Positions 8,764-15,482 of a DNA stretch of 26,398 nucleotides are shown here, piece by piece; positions within the stretch are counted from its first letter, which is position 1, and each line of letters begins with the position of its first letter. The notes below the pieces were generated by a model. That model saw nothing but the letters and a program-made list of their open reading frames with translations, was not told the origin of the DNA and did not search any database. Made by a program: the position numbers and the translations under genes. Location of the stretch: assembly GCA_964416665.1 (NCBI GenBank), contig CAYQFA010000008.1:1-26398 (forward strand), given 5' to 3'. Source of the stretch: JAKAGE01 sp964416665. Its GTDB lineage: Bacteria; Patescibacteriota; Minisyncoccia; UBA6257; 2-01-FULL-56-20.

Positions 8764-9414
8764 CTATCGCTCTTGCCGTCGCCACTCCCCTATTTTTTTA
8801 TGATCGCCGGAAAGAAGCACCTTCGGCACACCCCACTTCTTTCCTTTTTGCGGAACAAAGATTTCCGGTCTGGTATAGGTCGGAAACGAACCATTGATCT
8901 CTTCGAGGGACTCTTCTTTCCCCAAAAATCCGGGAATTTGCCTGCTTACCGCTTCCATAAGGACAAGCGCCGCCAGTTCGCCGCCGGAAAGTACGTAATC
9001 CCCTATCGAGATCTCCTCGTCGGCAATATGCTCTGCGACGCGCTCGTCAACGCCTTCGTAGCGGCCACAGATCAAAATGAGACAATCATATTTTGATAAT
9101 CGCTTGGCGACTGCCGCATCAAGCTTCTTTCCTCGTGTGGAAAAAAGAATCGTCCGTGTCCGCGTTTTACCTTTTCTCGAGGATGAATGTTGTATCTTTT
9201 TTATGGCAGTCCAAATTGGCTGCACCTTAAGTACCATGCCCGGACCGCCGCCGAACGGCCGATCGTCAACTTTTTGGTGCTTGTCGTCGGTAAAGTCACG
9301 GATGTTATGCGTTCGTACCGAAACAAGCTTACTTTTTTGCGCCCGCTTAAAAAGCGATTCGCCCAGATACGAATCAAAAATATCCGGAAAAATAGTGAGG
9401 ATGTCGAATCGCAT
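8764..9414 (-). CDS. trmD: tRNA (guanine-N1)-methyltransferase TrmD
   Basis: SPOUT-class methyltransferase that makes m1G37 in tRNAs reading CNN codons, preventing +1 frameshifts; it uses S-adenosylmethionine in a trefoil knot. The ATG at 9414 opens with MRFDILTIFPDIFDSYL, the normal TrmD N-terminus. The 72 in-frame residues upstream overlap the ATPase tail and are rejected. Diagnostic motifs follow: DDRPFGGGPGMVLK, CGRYEGVDERV, ISIGDYVLSGGELAALVLME with the catalytic-region Asp, and PEIFVP. Length is 216 aa, slightly short of the usual 230-250. It starts 4 nt after the ATPase 1 stop codon, so this essential gene appears to ride on the ATPase transcript. The usual rimM/rplS neighbours are absent. 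Confidence 0.96.
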   Translation of the reverse strand: MRFDILTIFPDIFDSYLGESLFKRAQKSKLVSVRTHNIRDFTDDKHQKVDDRPFGGGPGMVLKVQPIWTAIKKIQHSSSRKGKTRTRTILFSTRGKKLDAAVAKRLSKYDCLILICGRYEGVDERVAEHIADEEISIGDYVLSGGELAALVLMEAVSRQIPGFLGKEESLEEINGSFPTYTRPEIFVPQKGKKWGVPKVLLSGDHKKIGEWRRQER

Positions 9415-9418
9415 ATGG

Positions 9419-11650
9419 TTAGCGCCCACGATGCGAGTGATCTTTTTCGTAGTCATCATCTTCGTCCTCGTCACTTGCCGGTTTTTGCTCGGCCGGGGCC
9501 GGCGAAACGTCCGAATCCGAAACGGGGTCGGGCTCTGCCCGTGAGGAAGCAAATGGAGATTGAGGAGTGTCATCCGGACCGTCATTATCGCTTGCCGCAA
9601 GATCCTGATTGAGCGAAGCCTTGATGGCATCGCGCAACGCGGAAATACTCACCTCGGCGCGTGGCGCGCGGTTCGCTTTCGCCGTTTTTCCTACCGGTTT
9701 CGTAAGTTCGGAAAGGGAAATAGTCTCCGGCGGCGACGGCGCTGCAGCTTGCGGCTCTGATTCGGCTTGGGGTTCACTTGTTTTATGGTCATCGCTTTTC
9801 CACACCCTCGTCTGCGTTTGATCGGCGGCATTCGGTGACGAAGACACCGCCGCTGGCGTAGATGGGATGGATGGGGTCGGCATCTGCCGTGGAAGCTGTT
9901 CCGATCGTGGCGATGGCATTGAGGCCGGCTTCGAGGACGATCGCGATCGCGCAGGGGCGGCCGTGGGCGTGGCTGTTGGCCTCTCAGCTTCTTCGCTAAA
10001 CTCAATACCGAGGTTGCTTAATGCGTCGGTATACTTTTCCTTCGGCTTTTGAGCGGGAGCGGTCTTTTGTGTTGCAGTCCAATTGGTGCGAATTGGCTTC
10101 ATTTCGCCCGATTCGATCTTCTTCATGCAATCGCGGCAATAGACCGGCCGGCCGGGCGTCGGTTCAAAGGGCAACGATGTCGTGTTCCCGCACGAGGAAC
10201 ACACCGCCTGGTAACGAATGCCGGAAGAAGCACTCCCTGTTCTTTCTGTGCCGCCGGATCCGGGCCCGCCGCTCGGTCCGCCCGCCCCGGCAATAGCCCC
10301 GGACCCCGCGCCGGTACCCGCAAACGCCGTCTGCGAGCTTGCGTCCATAACACCGCTCCATCGATTGATCTCTGCCTCAACGACCTCGCGCGGCCGCGCA
10401 TAATATTTCTGGGACATCTTTTCGATATCCTCCCGCACAATCGGGGAGGTTTGCACGTGGAATGGCGGAAGGGTTTCCGCGGAGAACGGGCGGGCGGTGA
10501 TGCCATCAACCATAAGTTTGATGTAAATGTGATAGTTCGGGAGATTCACGATGTCCTCAATGGTAAATTCGGGGGTGAACTCGTTCTCAAGAAATTCGGC
10601 ATCGGCGGCACCTACGCGGAAGACCACCATGGTTCCCACGTTGCCGAAAATGGCGTCGCGAACCTTGGTCGAATTGTCGGTGACGAGTTGGCCGACGTAT
10701 TGGTGCGCGACGATGAGGTCTAGGCGATATTTGCGCGCCTCGGAAAGAATACCGGCGAACGAGTCGGTGGCGAAGTTTTGGAACTCGTCCACGTATAAAT
10801 AAAAGTCAACGCGCTCTTCCTCGGGAATGCGCACCCGTTCCATCGCGGCGAGTTGGATCTTCGTGATGAGCATCGCGCCAAGGAGCGCCGAATTATCTTC
10901 GCCGATGCGGCCCTTCGAGACGTTCACGAGGAAGATCTTCCCCTCGTTCATGATGTCGAAAATATCGATGGTGCTCTTTGATTGCCCGACGATATTGCGC
11001 ACGAGCGCGGTCGAAAGGAATTGTCCCACTTTGTTTTGGATCGGTGCGATGGCCTCGTTGCGAAAACGATCCTGCCAACCCTCGAACTCATGGATCCAGA
11101 ACGCCTTCACCACCGGATCTTTGACGTTCGCGATGATCTTCTGGCGATAATCTTTATCGGTAAGCAGGCGCGGGATGCCGAGAAGGGTGGACCCCGGCGT
11201 GTCGAGTAACGCTAAAATACAGTTGTTCAAAATATATTCCATGCGCGGCGACCACACGCCGGACCAGATCTTCGTAAAAATTCCCATCAGGCCCGACGCG
11301 ACAAGATGTTTGTACTTTGGGTCGGGCAATTCAAGGATGTTGAAACCGACGTGATAGTCCGTATCGGCAGGATTGAAATAAATGACGTCCTTCATGCGCT
11401 CCTCCGGGATCTTGTCGAGCAAGCCCTCCACAAGTTCGCCGTGCGGATCGACAACACAAACACCCTCGCCGTTCGCGATATCCTGGACGATCATATTGTT
11501 CAAAAAGGCGCTCTTTCCGGTGCCGGTCTTCCCTACTACGTAGGTGTGTTGGCGGCGGTCGCCCCGCTTAATTCCAAAAAGCCGATTCGCATTGCGGAAA
11601 TCGGTACGGGCAAAATACACAACGTTCTTATCAAGCTCGTCGTTTGCCAT
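9419..11650 (-). CDS. TraG/VirD4-like conjugation-type ATPase with zinc ribbon and long disordered tail (ATPase 1)
   Basis: A 743-aa P-loop ATPase of the HerA/FtsK superfamily, conjugative coupling-protein branch. Walker A is GKTGTGKS (40-47), DPHGE is at 68-72, Walker B is YLYVDEFQNF (D288, E289), and AHQY at 315-318 is sensor-like. No transmembrane helix is seen, unlike classical VirD4. The motor ends near residue 430. A Gly/Ser/Ala-rich linker (441-478) leads to a ribbon with Cys 484, 487, 505 and 508, spacing CxxC-x17-CxxC. The rest (about 520-743) is low-complexity Pro/Ser/Ala/Glu, with a short helical segment and an acidic end. The ribbon has the spacing found in the neighbouring paralogues. 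It probably drives translocation of DNA or protein, substrate unknown. trmD follows after 4 nt. Confidence 0.9.
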   Translation of the reverse strand: MANDELDKNVVYFARTDFRNANRLFGIKRGDRRQHTYVVGKTGTGKSAFLNNMIVQDIANGEGVCVVDPHGELVEGLLDKIPEERMKDVIYFNPADTDYHVGFNILELPDPKYKHLVASGLMGIFTKIWSGVWSPRMEYILNNCILALLDTPGSTLLGIPRLLTDKDYRQKIIANVKDPVVKAFWIHEFEGWQDRFRNEAIAPIQNKVGQFLSTALVRNIVGQSKSTIDIFDIMNEGKIFLVNVSKGRIGEDNSALLGAMLITKIQLAAMERVRIPEEERVDFYLYVDEFQNFATDSFAGILSEARKYRLDLIVAHQYVGQLVTDNSTKVRDAIFGNVGTMVVFRVGAADAEFLENEFTPEFTIEDIVNLPNYHIYIKLMVDGITARPFSAETLPPFHVQTSPIVREDIEKMSQKYYARPREVVEAEINRWSGVMDASSQTAFAGTGAGSGAIAGAGGPSGGPGSGGTERTGSASSGIRYQAVCSSCGNTTSLPFEPTPGRPVYCRDCMKKIESGEMKPIRTNWTATQKTAPAQKPKEKYTDALSNLGIEFSEEAERPTATPTAAPARSRSSSKPASMPSPRSEQLPRQMPTPSIPSTPAAVSSSPNAADQTQTRVWKSDDHKTSEPQAESEPQAAAPSPPETISLSELTKPVGKTAKANRAPRAEVSISALRDAIKASLNQDLAASDNDGPDDTPQSPFASSRAEPDPVSDSDVSPAPAEQKPASDEDEDDDYEKDHSHRGR

Positions 11651-11658
11651 CTAGCACT

Positions 11659-11687
11659 ATTCTATCACGATTTTGCATGATTTTGAA
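11659..11687 (-). promoter_or_regulatory. Candidate promoter giving a near-leaderless ATPase 1 transcript
   Basis: TAGAAT (11659-11664, minus strand) lies only 8 nt before the ATG at 11650, with TTCAAA at 11682-11687 as a 4/6 -35 match at 17-nt spacing. A start of transcription about 7 nt past the -10 would fall within 1-3 nt of the ATG, so the mRNA would be essentially leaderless. No Shine-Dalgarno sequence is evident there. Confidence 0.35.
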
Positions 11688-11705
11688 GCGGCGCGCTAAG
11701 CGCTC

Positions 11706-11741
11706 TTATGCCACTTCCGCCTGATAGCACTGCTCGCAATA
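11706..11741. repeat. 36-nt exact direct repeat, copy 1 (3' end of P1)
   Basis: These 36 bases, the last twelve codons of P1 including TAA, are identical to 13739-13774 at the end of P2, including all third codon positions. The two genes are otherwise strongly diverged. P4 and P5 encode similar C-termini with different codons. Confidence 0.9.
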
Positions 11742-13472
11742 GATGATCTCGGAGCGGCCGGGGGCATAGGATGTTTCAAACCGGACCATACACGCCGCCG
11801 CGCCGTGAACGTGTTGCTCAGTATTTTGGTAAACACCATTCGACGACTTCCCTCCTCCGCACTGGCATGTACGAGAATAAAAAACTGGAGGATTGACGAG
11901 TGGAAATCGGCGACCTAAACGGCAGTCAAAGCATTGACGCGGTAAGGGCAACCCAATCTTCCTATAAAAATTTAGTTCAGGCAGAATGACGCGATACGCC
12001 CTCTTGCACGATTCGCACTGGATTATCTCTTTAAGGACCGCATCATCAACATTCCTAATGTCGTCAGGAAGCTGCGCCGCCGTAACCGTGGTCTGATATT
12101 CCTTCTGATCGGGATCACGCCACAAATATCCTTGTGCTAGAACACCCTCCTTTGCCAAGGGGAAAAAATCATAAGCCAACGTCTGATTATATGAGAGACA
12201 CGAAAACTCGGGAGGAAAAAATTCGCCATATCTATAAATGTGCCCGTGCGAATCGGTAAACGAAATTTCCTTCATCTGCGCGATGATCTTATCTTTCAAA
12301 GCAAAGTATTCCTCTTTGGAATACTGCTTATTGAAAATACAATATTCCTTATTGCGCAAACCGACACATCCGAAAAGATCGTGCGAAGTACGGCACGTGA
12401 AAGAATATTCAATATCCTTGCTCGCGGGCCAGCAATCGAAACAGAACTTCAAATTATCAACCTGCATACCGCACGTGCCGCACTCATAGATGCGCGACGC
12501 CGACTCGCCCCACACGGTATAGTCATACGCGTTGCTGACCTTCATCGGCACAAGTTGCAGGAACTTAACATTCTCGGCTTCCTGAGTAATAAAGGAATAT
12601 TTGGCGTTTTTGGTGTTGTAGAGATAGTCGCCGCTTGAAGCGGTATTGCGAAGACCGTGGATATATTTCACGGGAAGATGTTTGCGAAATTCCGCAGATT
12701 CATCCATGAACTTCTTAACGGAAGCGAATGAGCCAAAATTATATTCGCTCAGTCTTTGCTGATATTCCTCTTTTGAATACGGCTGGTTGAAAATGTGATA
12801 TTTTTTGCTCTTGAGACTCACGCAGCCGATGCAATCGCTGCACGCCACGCAATCGCGCGAAAACCAGATATCGCGGCAATCGTCGCAATCGTCCGAAAAG
12901 AAGTTGCGATATCCGTTATTGATTCCGACGCCTTCGTAGCACAACTCAAGACCGAACGAACCGAAAAGATCATAGCTGTCTTTGGAACGGCTGCAGTTCA
13001 CGAGGTACGAGCTGTCTTCAATGCGATCGATATCAAAGCACAGGTACGCATTTTTGCAATACGATGCCTGATCGCAGTAATCGGAATTGACCATGCCGAG
13101 CACCGTGTTCGCCGACCACGGCACCGCTTCAAGCAGCTCCCTAAACTGTTCAAAGAACGACCGCGAAAAATCATAATCACGGCCATAATCCAACGCACTC
13201 CACTGATCCGACCACCAATAATCGTGACTATAGACCTTGTAAGGCGACTGCACCGGAACGCCGGAAAATATCATTCTACCATCCAAACTATCGGGACGCC
13301 GGTTCAAATAATGCTCGCCACGGAAAAGAAACCGCCGCATCATGCGGCAGTGTGGACAGAAGGTCGGTGGTGGGACCTTCATGCTTTCGTAGAACGCAAA
13401 GTCTTCCGGCTCGATGACGAATTCTTTTTTGCACGACTGGCAGATTTTAGCCGCAGCTTCTGTAATATTCAT
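11706..13472 (-). CDS. Cysteine-rich multi-zinc-ribbon protein, paralogue P1
   Basis: A 588-aa soluble protein without signal peptide or membrane helix. The N-terminal ribbon CxxC-x24-CxxC uses C11, C14, C39 and C42. A second ribbon found in P2, P3 and P5 is aligned here at the same spacing, but all four ligands are replaced (D61, D64, S82, Y85). Two cysteine-ladder blocks follow: about 128-226, ending KSKKYHIFNQPYSKEEY, and about 325-378, ending YCIFNKQYSKEEY. RYGEFFPPE (414-422) comes next, then a second x24 ribbon (C486, C489, C514, C517) and a final part with C536, C538, C561, C579 and C582. The x24 modules resemble the small zf-trcl-type ribbons. It lies 55 nt before ATPase 1 and 266 nt after P2. 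Role unknown; adaptor or cargo for the ATPases is inferred. Confidence 0.88.
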   Translation of the reverse strand: MNITEAAAKICQSCKKEFVIEPEDFAFYESMKVPPPTFCPHCRMMRRFLFRGEHYLNRRPDSLDGRMIFSGVPVQSPYKVYSHDYWWSDQWSALDYGRDYDFSRSFFEQFRELLEAVPWSANTVLGMVNSDYCDQASYCKNAYLCFDIDRIEDSSYLVNCSRSKDSYDLFGSFGLELCYEGVGINNGYRNFFSDDCDDCRDIWFSRDCVACSDCIGCVSLKSKKYHIFNQPYSKEEYQQRLSEYNFGSFASVKKFMDESAEFRKHLPVKYIHGLRNTASSGDYLYNTKNAKYSFITQEAENVKFLQLVPMKVSNAYDYTVWGESASRIYECGTCGMQVDNLKFCFDCWPASKDIEYSFTCRTSHDLFGCVGLRNKEYCIFNKQYSKEEYFALKDKIIAQMKEISFTDSHGHIYRYGEFFPPEFSCLSYNQTLAYDFFPLAKEGVLAQGYLWRDPDQKEYQTTVTAAQLPDDIRNVDDAVLKEIIQCESCKRAYRVILPELNFYRKIGLPLPRQCFDCRLGRRFPLVNPPVFYSRTCQCGGGKSSNGVYQNTEQHVHGAAACMVRFETSYAPGRSEIIYCEQCYQAEVA

Positions 13473-13485
13473 AACAATTTTCTTT

Positions 13486-13515
13486 ATTTTACTCCCACGA
13501 ACAGTTTTTTCGCAA
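13486..13515 (-). promoter_or_regulatory. Candidate promoter for P1
   Basis: On the minus strand TTGCGA (13510-13515) and TAAAAT (13486-13491) are separated by 18 nt, upstream of the P1 ATG at 13472. The expected transcript start leaves a leader of only about 5-8 nt. This is a modest match to sigma-70-type hexamers and fits the idea that P1-ATPase 1 is a separate transcription unit from the P2-P5 operon. Confidence 0.3.
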
Positions 13516-13528
13516 TTTAATGAATTCT

Positions 13529-13672
13529 TGATGTGCTGTTTGCTACCAGGAGTTCACGGGGCGCAAATTCCCGCACCTCCACCGCCGCAGAAAGATTAAA
13601 AAATGATTAAATGATTTTTGACTCACCGACTAAAATTGATATCGTTATCTTGATGGTGGCAAACAGGAATCA
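13529..13672 (+). repeat. Imperfect inverted repeat bracketing the P1/P2 intergenic core
   Basis: CTGTTTGCTACC (13536-13547) pairs with GGTGGCAAACAG (13655-13666): twelve pairs with one T-G wobble that is favourable only in a plus-strand RNA. Outside it TGAT (13529-13532) pairs with ATCA (13669-13672) across a small internal loop. The arms enclose about 107 nt. The stretch 13473-13738 has no credible gene on either strand; the short plus-strand frame through it shows no protein-like features. Confidence 0.5.
13557..13583 (+). other. tRNA/tmRNA 3'-end-like remnant (T-arm plus acceptor strand)
   Basis: CGGGG (13557-13561), a seven-base loop CGCAAAT and TCCCG (13569-13573) form a T-arm. CACCTCC follows directly at 13574-13580, then ACC, as at the 3' end of many tmRNA and some tRNA genes. 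The loop has CG instead of the conserved TT, and no matching 5' acceptor strand (GGAGGTG) is found nearby, so it cannot be a complete functional tRNA. It may be a degenerate remnant, such as an old integration site, or chance. Confidence 0.25.
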
Positions 13673-13720
13673 GCAGACGTTTGAACTCGCAAAAGACCCA
13701 GTAATGGGTCTTTTGTTTTG
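13618..13720 (+). ncRNA. Possible small RNA with its own promoter and terminator
   Basis: On the plus strand TTGACT (13618-13623) and TATCGT (13640-13645) are 16 nt apart. A transcript starting near 13652 would run about 65 nt to the hairpin AAAAGACCCA/TGGGTCTTTT (13691-13714), whose 3' arm ends in TTTT and is followed by GTTTTGG. This would be the only plus-strand transcription unit in the window. No known RNA family is recognised. The same hairpin could instead serve the minus-strand operon. Confidence 0.25.
13691..13714. terminator. Bidirectional hairpin terminator after P2
   Basis: A perfect 10-bp stem with a GTAA loop, rich in A on one side and T on the other, lies 24 nt beyond the P2 stop codon (13739). 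It can act for the minus-strand P5-P2 operon and for any plus-strand transcript. The T tail is short on the minus strand and better on the plus strand. Confidence 0.55.
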
Positions 13721-13738
13721 GCCGTACATGGCCACTGA

Positions 13739-13774
13739 TTATGCCACTTCCGCCTGATAGCACTGCTCGCAATA
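13739..13774. repeat. 36-nt exact direct repeat, copy 2 (3' end of P2)
   Basis: Identical to 11706-11741, in the same orientation, about 2.03 kb away. It covers the last twelve codons and stop of P2. Recent gene conversion or selection on the sequence would explain it. Confidence 0.9.
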
Positions 13775-15475
13775 CACACTCCCGTCATATTCCGGAAGAT
13801 GGTTCGTTTGAAACAGATTGGAACATACTGCCGCACCGTGAAAATGACCAACGGTATTCGTATAGTGCCCATCCGCCGATTTCGCGCCCGCACAGCTGCA
13901 CGTGCGCGCGAAAAGCCGATTCGGCCCGCGAGCGGCGAACCGACGCGCATGACGACAATCGGGACACAGGCGCGGGAGCGGGATGCTGAACCTTTTATAA
14001 AATGCCAGCTCGGCGGGAATGATGCGATAGTTCTTCGAACAAGCGGTGCACGCGAATATTTCCTTCGCGGGATCAAACGCGCCCAAGCCATTGATGGAAT
14101 CCGGCACATCCTTCCATTGCACCGTCTCCTTGCCGAACGTCCCACGCTGGACGTCTTCCCATTTGAACCCACGCGCCAGCGCCTGTTCCTTCGTCAGCGG
14201 AAACTGTTCCTGCGCCGCACTTTCGTTATAGCCAAACGCACTGAACGATGCTGGGAAAAATTCGCCATACTCCCCGTGCCTCTTCATGTCGACGACGATC
14301 GCGTCGCGAAGTGCTTCAAACTTGGCCTTATCATATTGTTTGTTCAAAATGCAATAATCCCGCTTGCGGAGGCCGGTCGAACTGAAACAATGATTGGCGT
14401 TAAAGCAGTAATACGAGTACTCCATGAAGGAGCAGCTCCAACAGACCGCGGCGCCAACGTAGTGCGACGTGTCAATACCGGCGTTGATGGAATTATAAAC
14501 AAGTTCGGCGTTACGGCCGGCGGTGTCGCAGTCCATGCAATTCTTCGCGTTGCGCCATGCGTGCACACTATGGCGGCAATCCTCCGCATCATACGAATGG
14601 AAACAGTTCACGCAATTTTTTGCGTCCTTGATATAGTTCCCCGTCGAGCGCGGCGCATTATAGATCTCGGCATAGCGAAGCGGCTGGGATTTCACGAACT
14701 CCTGGAACTTCGCGCAGAACGCGACCACACCACTCTCCGTATCAAAACGCACATCTTTAATGAATTTTTCATATTCCTCTTTGCTCAACTGCTCGTTGAA
14801 AACGCAATATTGCTTACTGCGCAGATTCACACAACCGATACAATTCAAGCAATCGCGGCAGTTCAATAAGAAGTGACTTTCGCGCGCGTTCGTGCATCCT
14901 TTACTGTAAAAAAGTTCATAGCAGTTATAACAATCGTCGCTCTCATACGAAAGCTCCGTATTGTGCGCGAACGAGACATCCACGCAATCGCGACACTGTT
15001 GGATCCAATAGCAATGCGTGCACGCCTCGTTATTCGAAGACTCGACGATCATATAACAATCCTTGTTATCGGCAGAGATGTTCACGTAATCCGAACGCAC
15101 GCTCCGGACGTAAATAAGCGCCATCTTGGGGACCGCGTTCCAGAGCTCCTGAAACTGTTCCAAAAACGACCGGCTCGGATCGTAATCGCGGGCATAATCG
15201 CGCGCGTCCCAATCGTCCGCAAACCAGCACTCGTAGCACCACACGACATAGGGCTTGTTCGGGCTATACATCGAAACAACGTCGCGTTTGCACTTGTCGC
15301 ACGGACGCTTGTAGTACGACCGCTCGTTTTTGAACGCGAGCCGCAGCTGCGCACGGCAGAGCGGGCAGCGTAGCGGCGTCGGAACGCCGAACTTCTCGTA
15401 AAAAATGAGGTCGTCGGGTTCGATGGCGAACGATCTCTTGCAATCGGCACAAATTTTTACTTCAGTGGTACTCAT
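13739..15475 (-). CDS. Cysteine-rich multi-zinc-ribbon protein, paralogue P2
   Basis: A 578-aa protein with about 41 cysteines (7%). I use the ATG at 15475, just before the first ribbon; the open frame upstream overlaps P3 and has no family similarity. Both N-terminal ribbons are complete: C9, C12, C37, C40 (x24) and C59, C62, C80, C83 (x17). Cysteine ladders follow, with runs such as LLNCRDCLNCIGCVNLRSKQ, each closed by YCVFNEQLSKEEY or YCILNKQYDKAKF. YGEFFP, a second x24 ribbon (CTAC to CPDC) and the terminal YCEQCYQAEVA complete the plan. No signal peptide or membrane span is seen, so cytoplasmic location is likely. It starts 7 nt after P3 and ends the operon, followed by a hairpin. It has the densest cysteine ladder of the five. 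Confidence 0.88.
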   Translation of the reverse strand: MSTTEVKICADCKRSFAIEPDDLIFYEKFGVPTPLRCPLCRAQLRLAFKNERSYYKRPCDKCKRDVVSMYSPNKPYVVWCYECWFADDWDARDYARDYDPSRSFLEQFQELWNAVPKMALIYVRSVRSDYVNISADNKDCYMIVESSNNEACTHCYWIQQCRDCVDVSFAHNTELSYESDDCYNCYELFYSKGCTNARESHFLLNCRDCLNCIGCVNLRSKQYCVFNEQLSKEEYEKFIKDVRFDTESGVVAFCAKFQEFVKSQPLRYAEIYNAPRSTGNYIKDAKNCVNCFHSYDAEDCRHSVHAWRNAKNCMDCDTAGRNAELVYNSINAGIDTSHYVGAAVCWSCSFMEYSYYCFNANHCFSSTGLRKRDYCILNKQYDKAKFEALRDAIVVDMKRHGEYGEFFPASFSAFGYNESAAQEQFPLTKEQALARGFKWEDVQRGTFGKETVQWKDVPDSINGLGAFDPAKEIFACTACSKNYRIIPAELAFYKRFSIPLPRLCPDCRHARRFAARGPNRLFARTCSCAGAKSADGHYTNTVGHFHGAAVCSNLFQTNHLPEYDGSVYCEQCYQAEVA

Positions 15476-15482
15476 CGTTCCG

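Noticed and set aside
9415..9630. 72-residue N-terminal extension of TrmD in frame
   Set aside because: TrmD normally starts at the MRFDILTIFP-type sequence. The extension overlaps the ATPase tail and has no TrmD similarity.
10049..10723. Plus-strand open frame (224 codons) opposite ATPase 1
   Set aside because: It lies fully inside the ATPase gene on the other strand, has no domain resemblance, and its opening reflects GC-rich codon bias.
13799..14869. Long plus-strand open frame (356 codons) opposite P2
   Set aside because: It is antisense to a well-supported family member, lacks recognisable motifs and has an Arg/Ile/Ala-biased composition typical of the reverse reading of Cys/Asp/Tyr-rich coding DNA.
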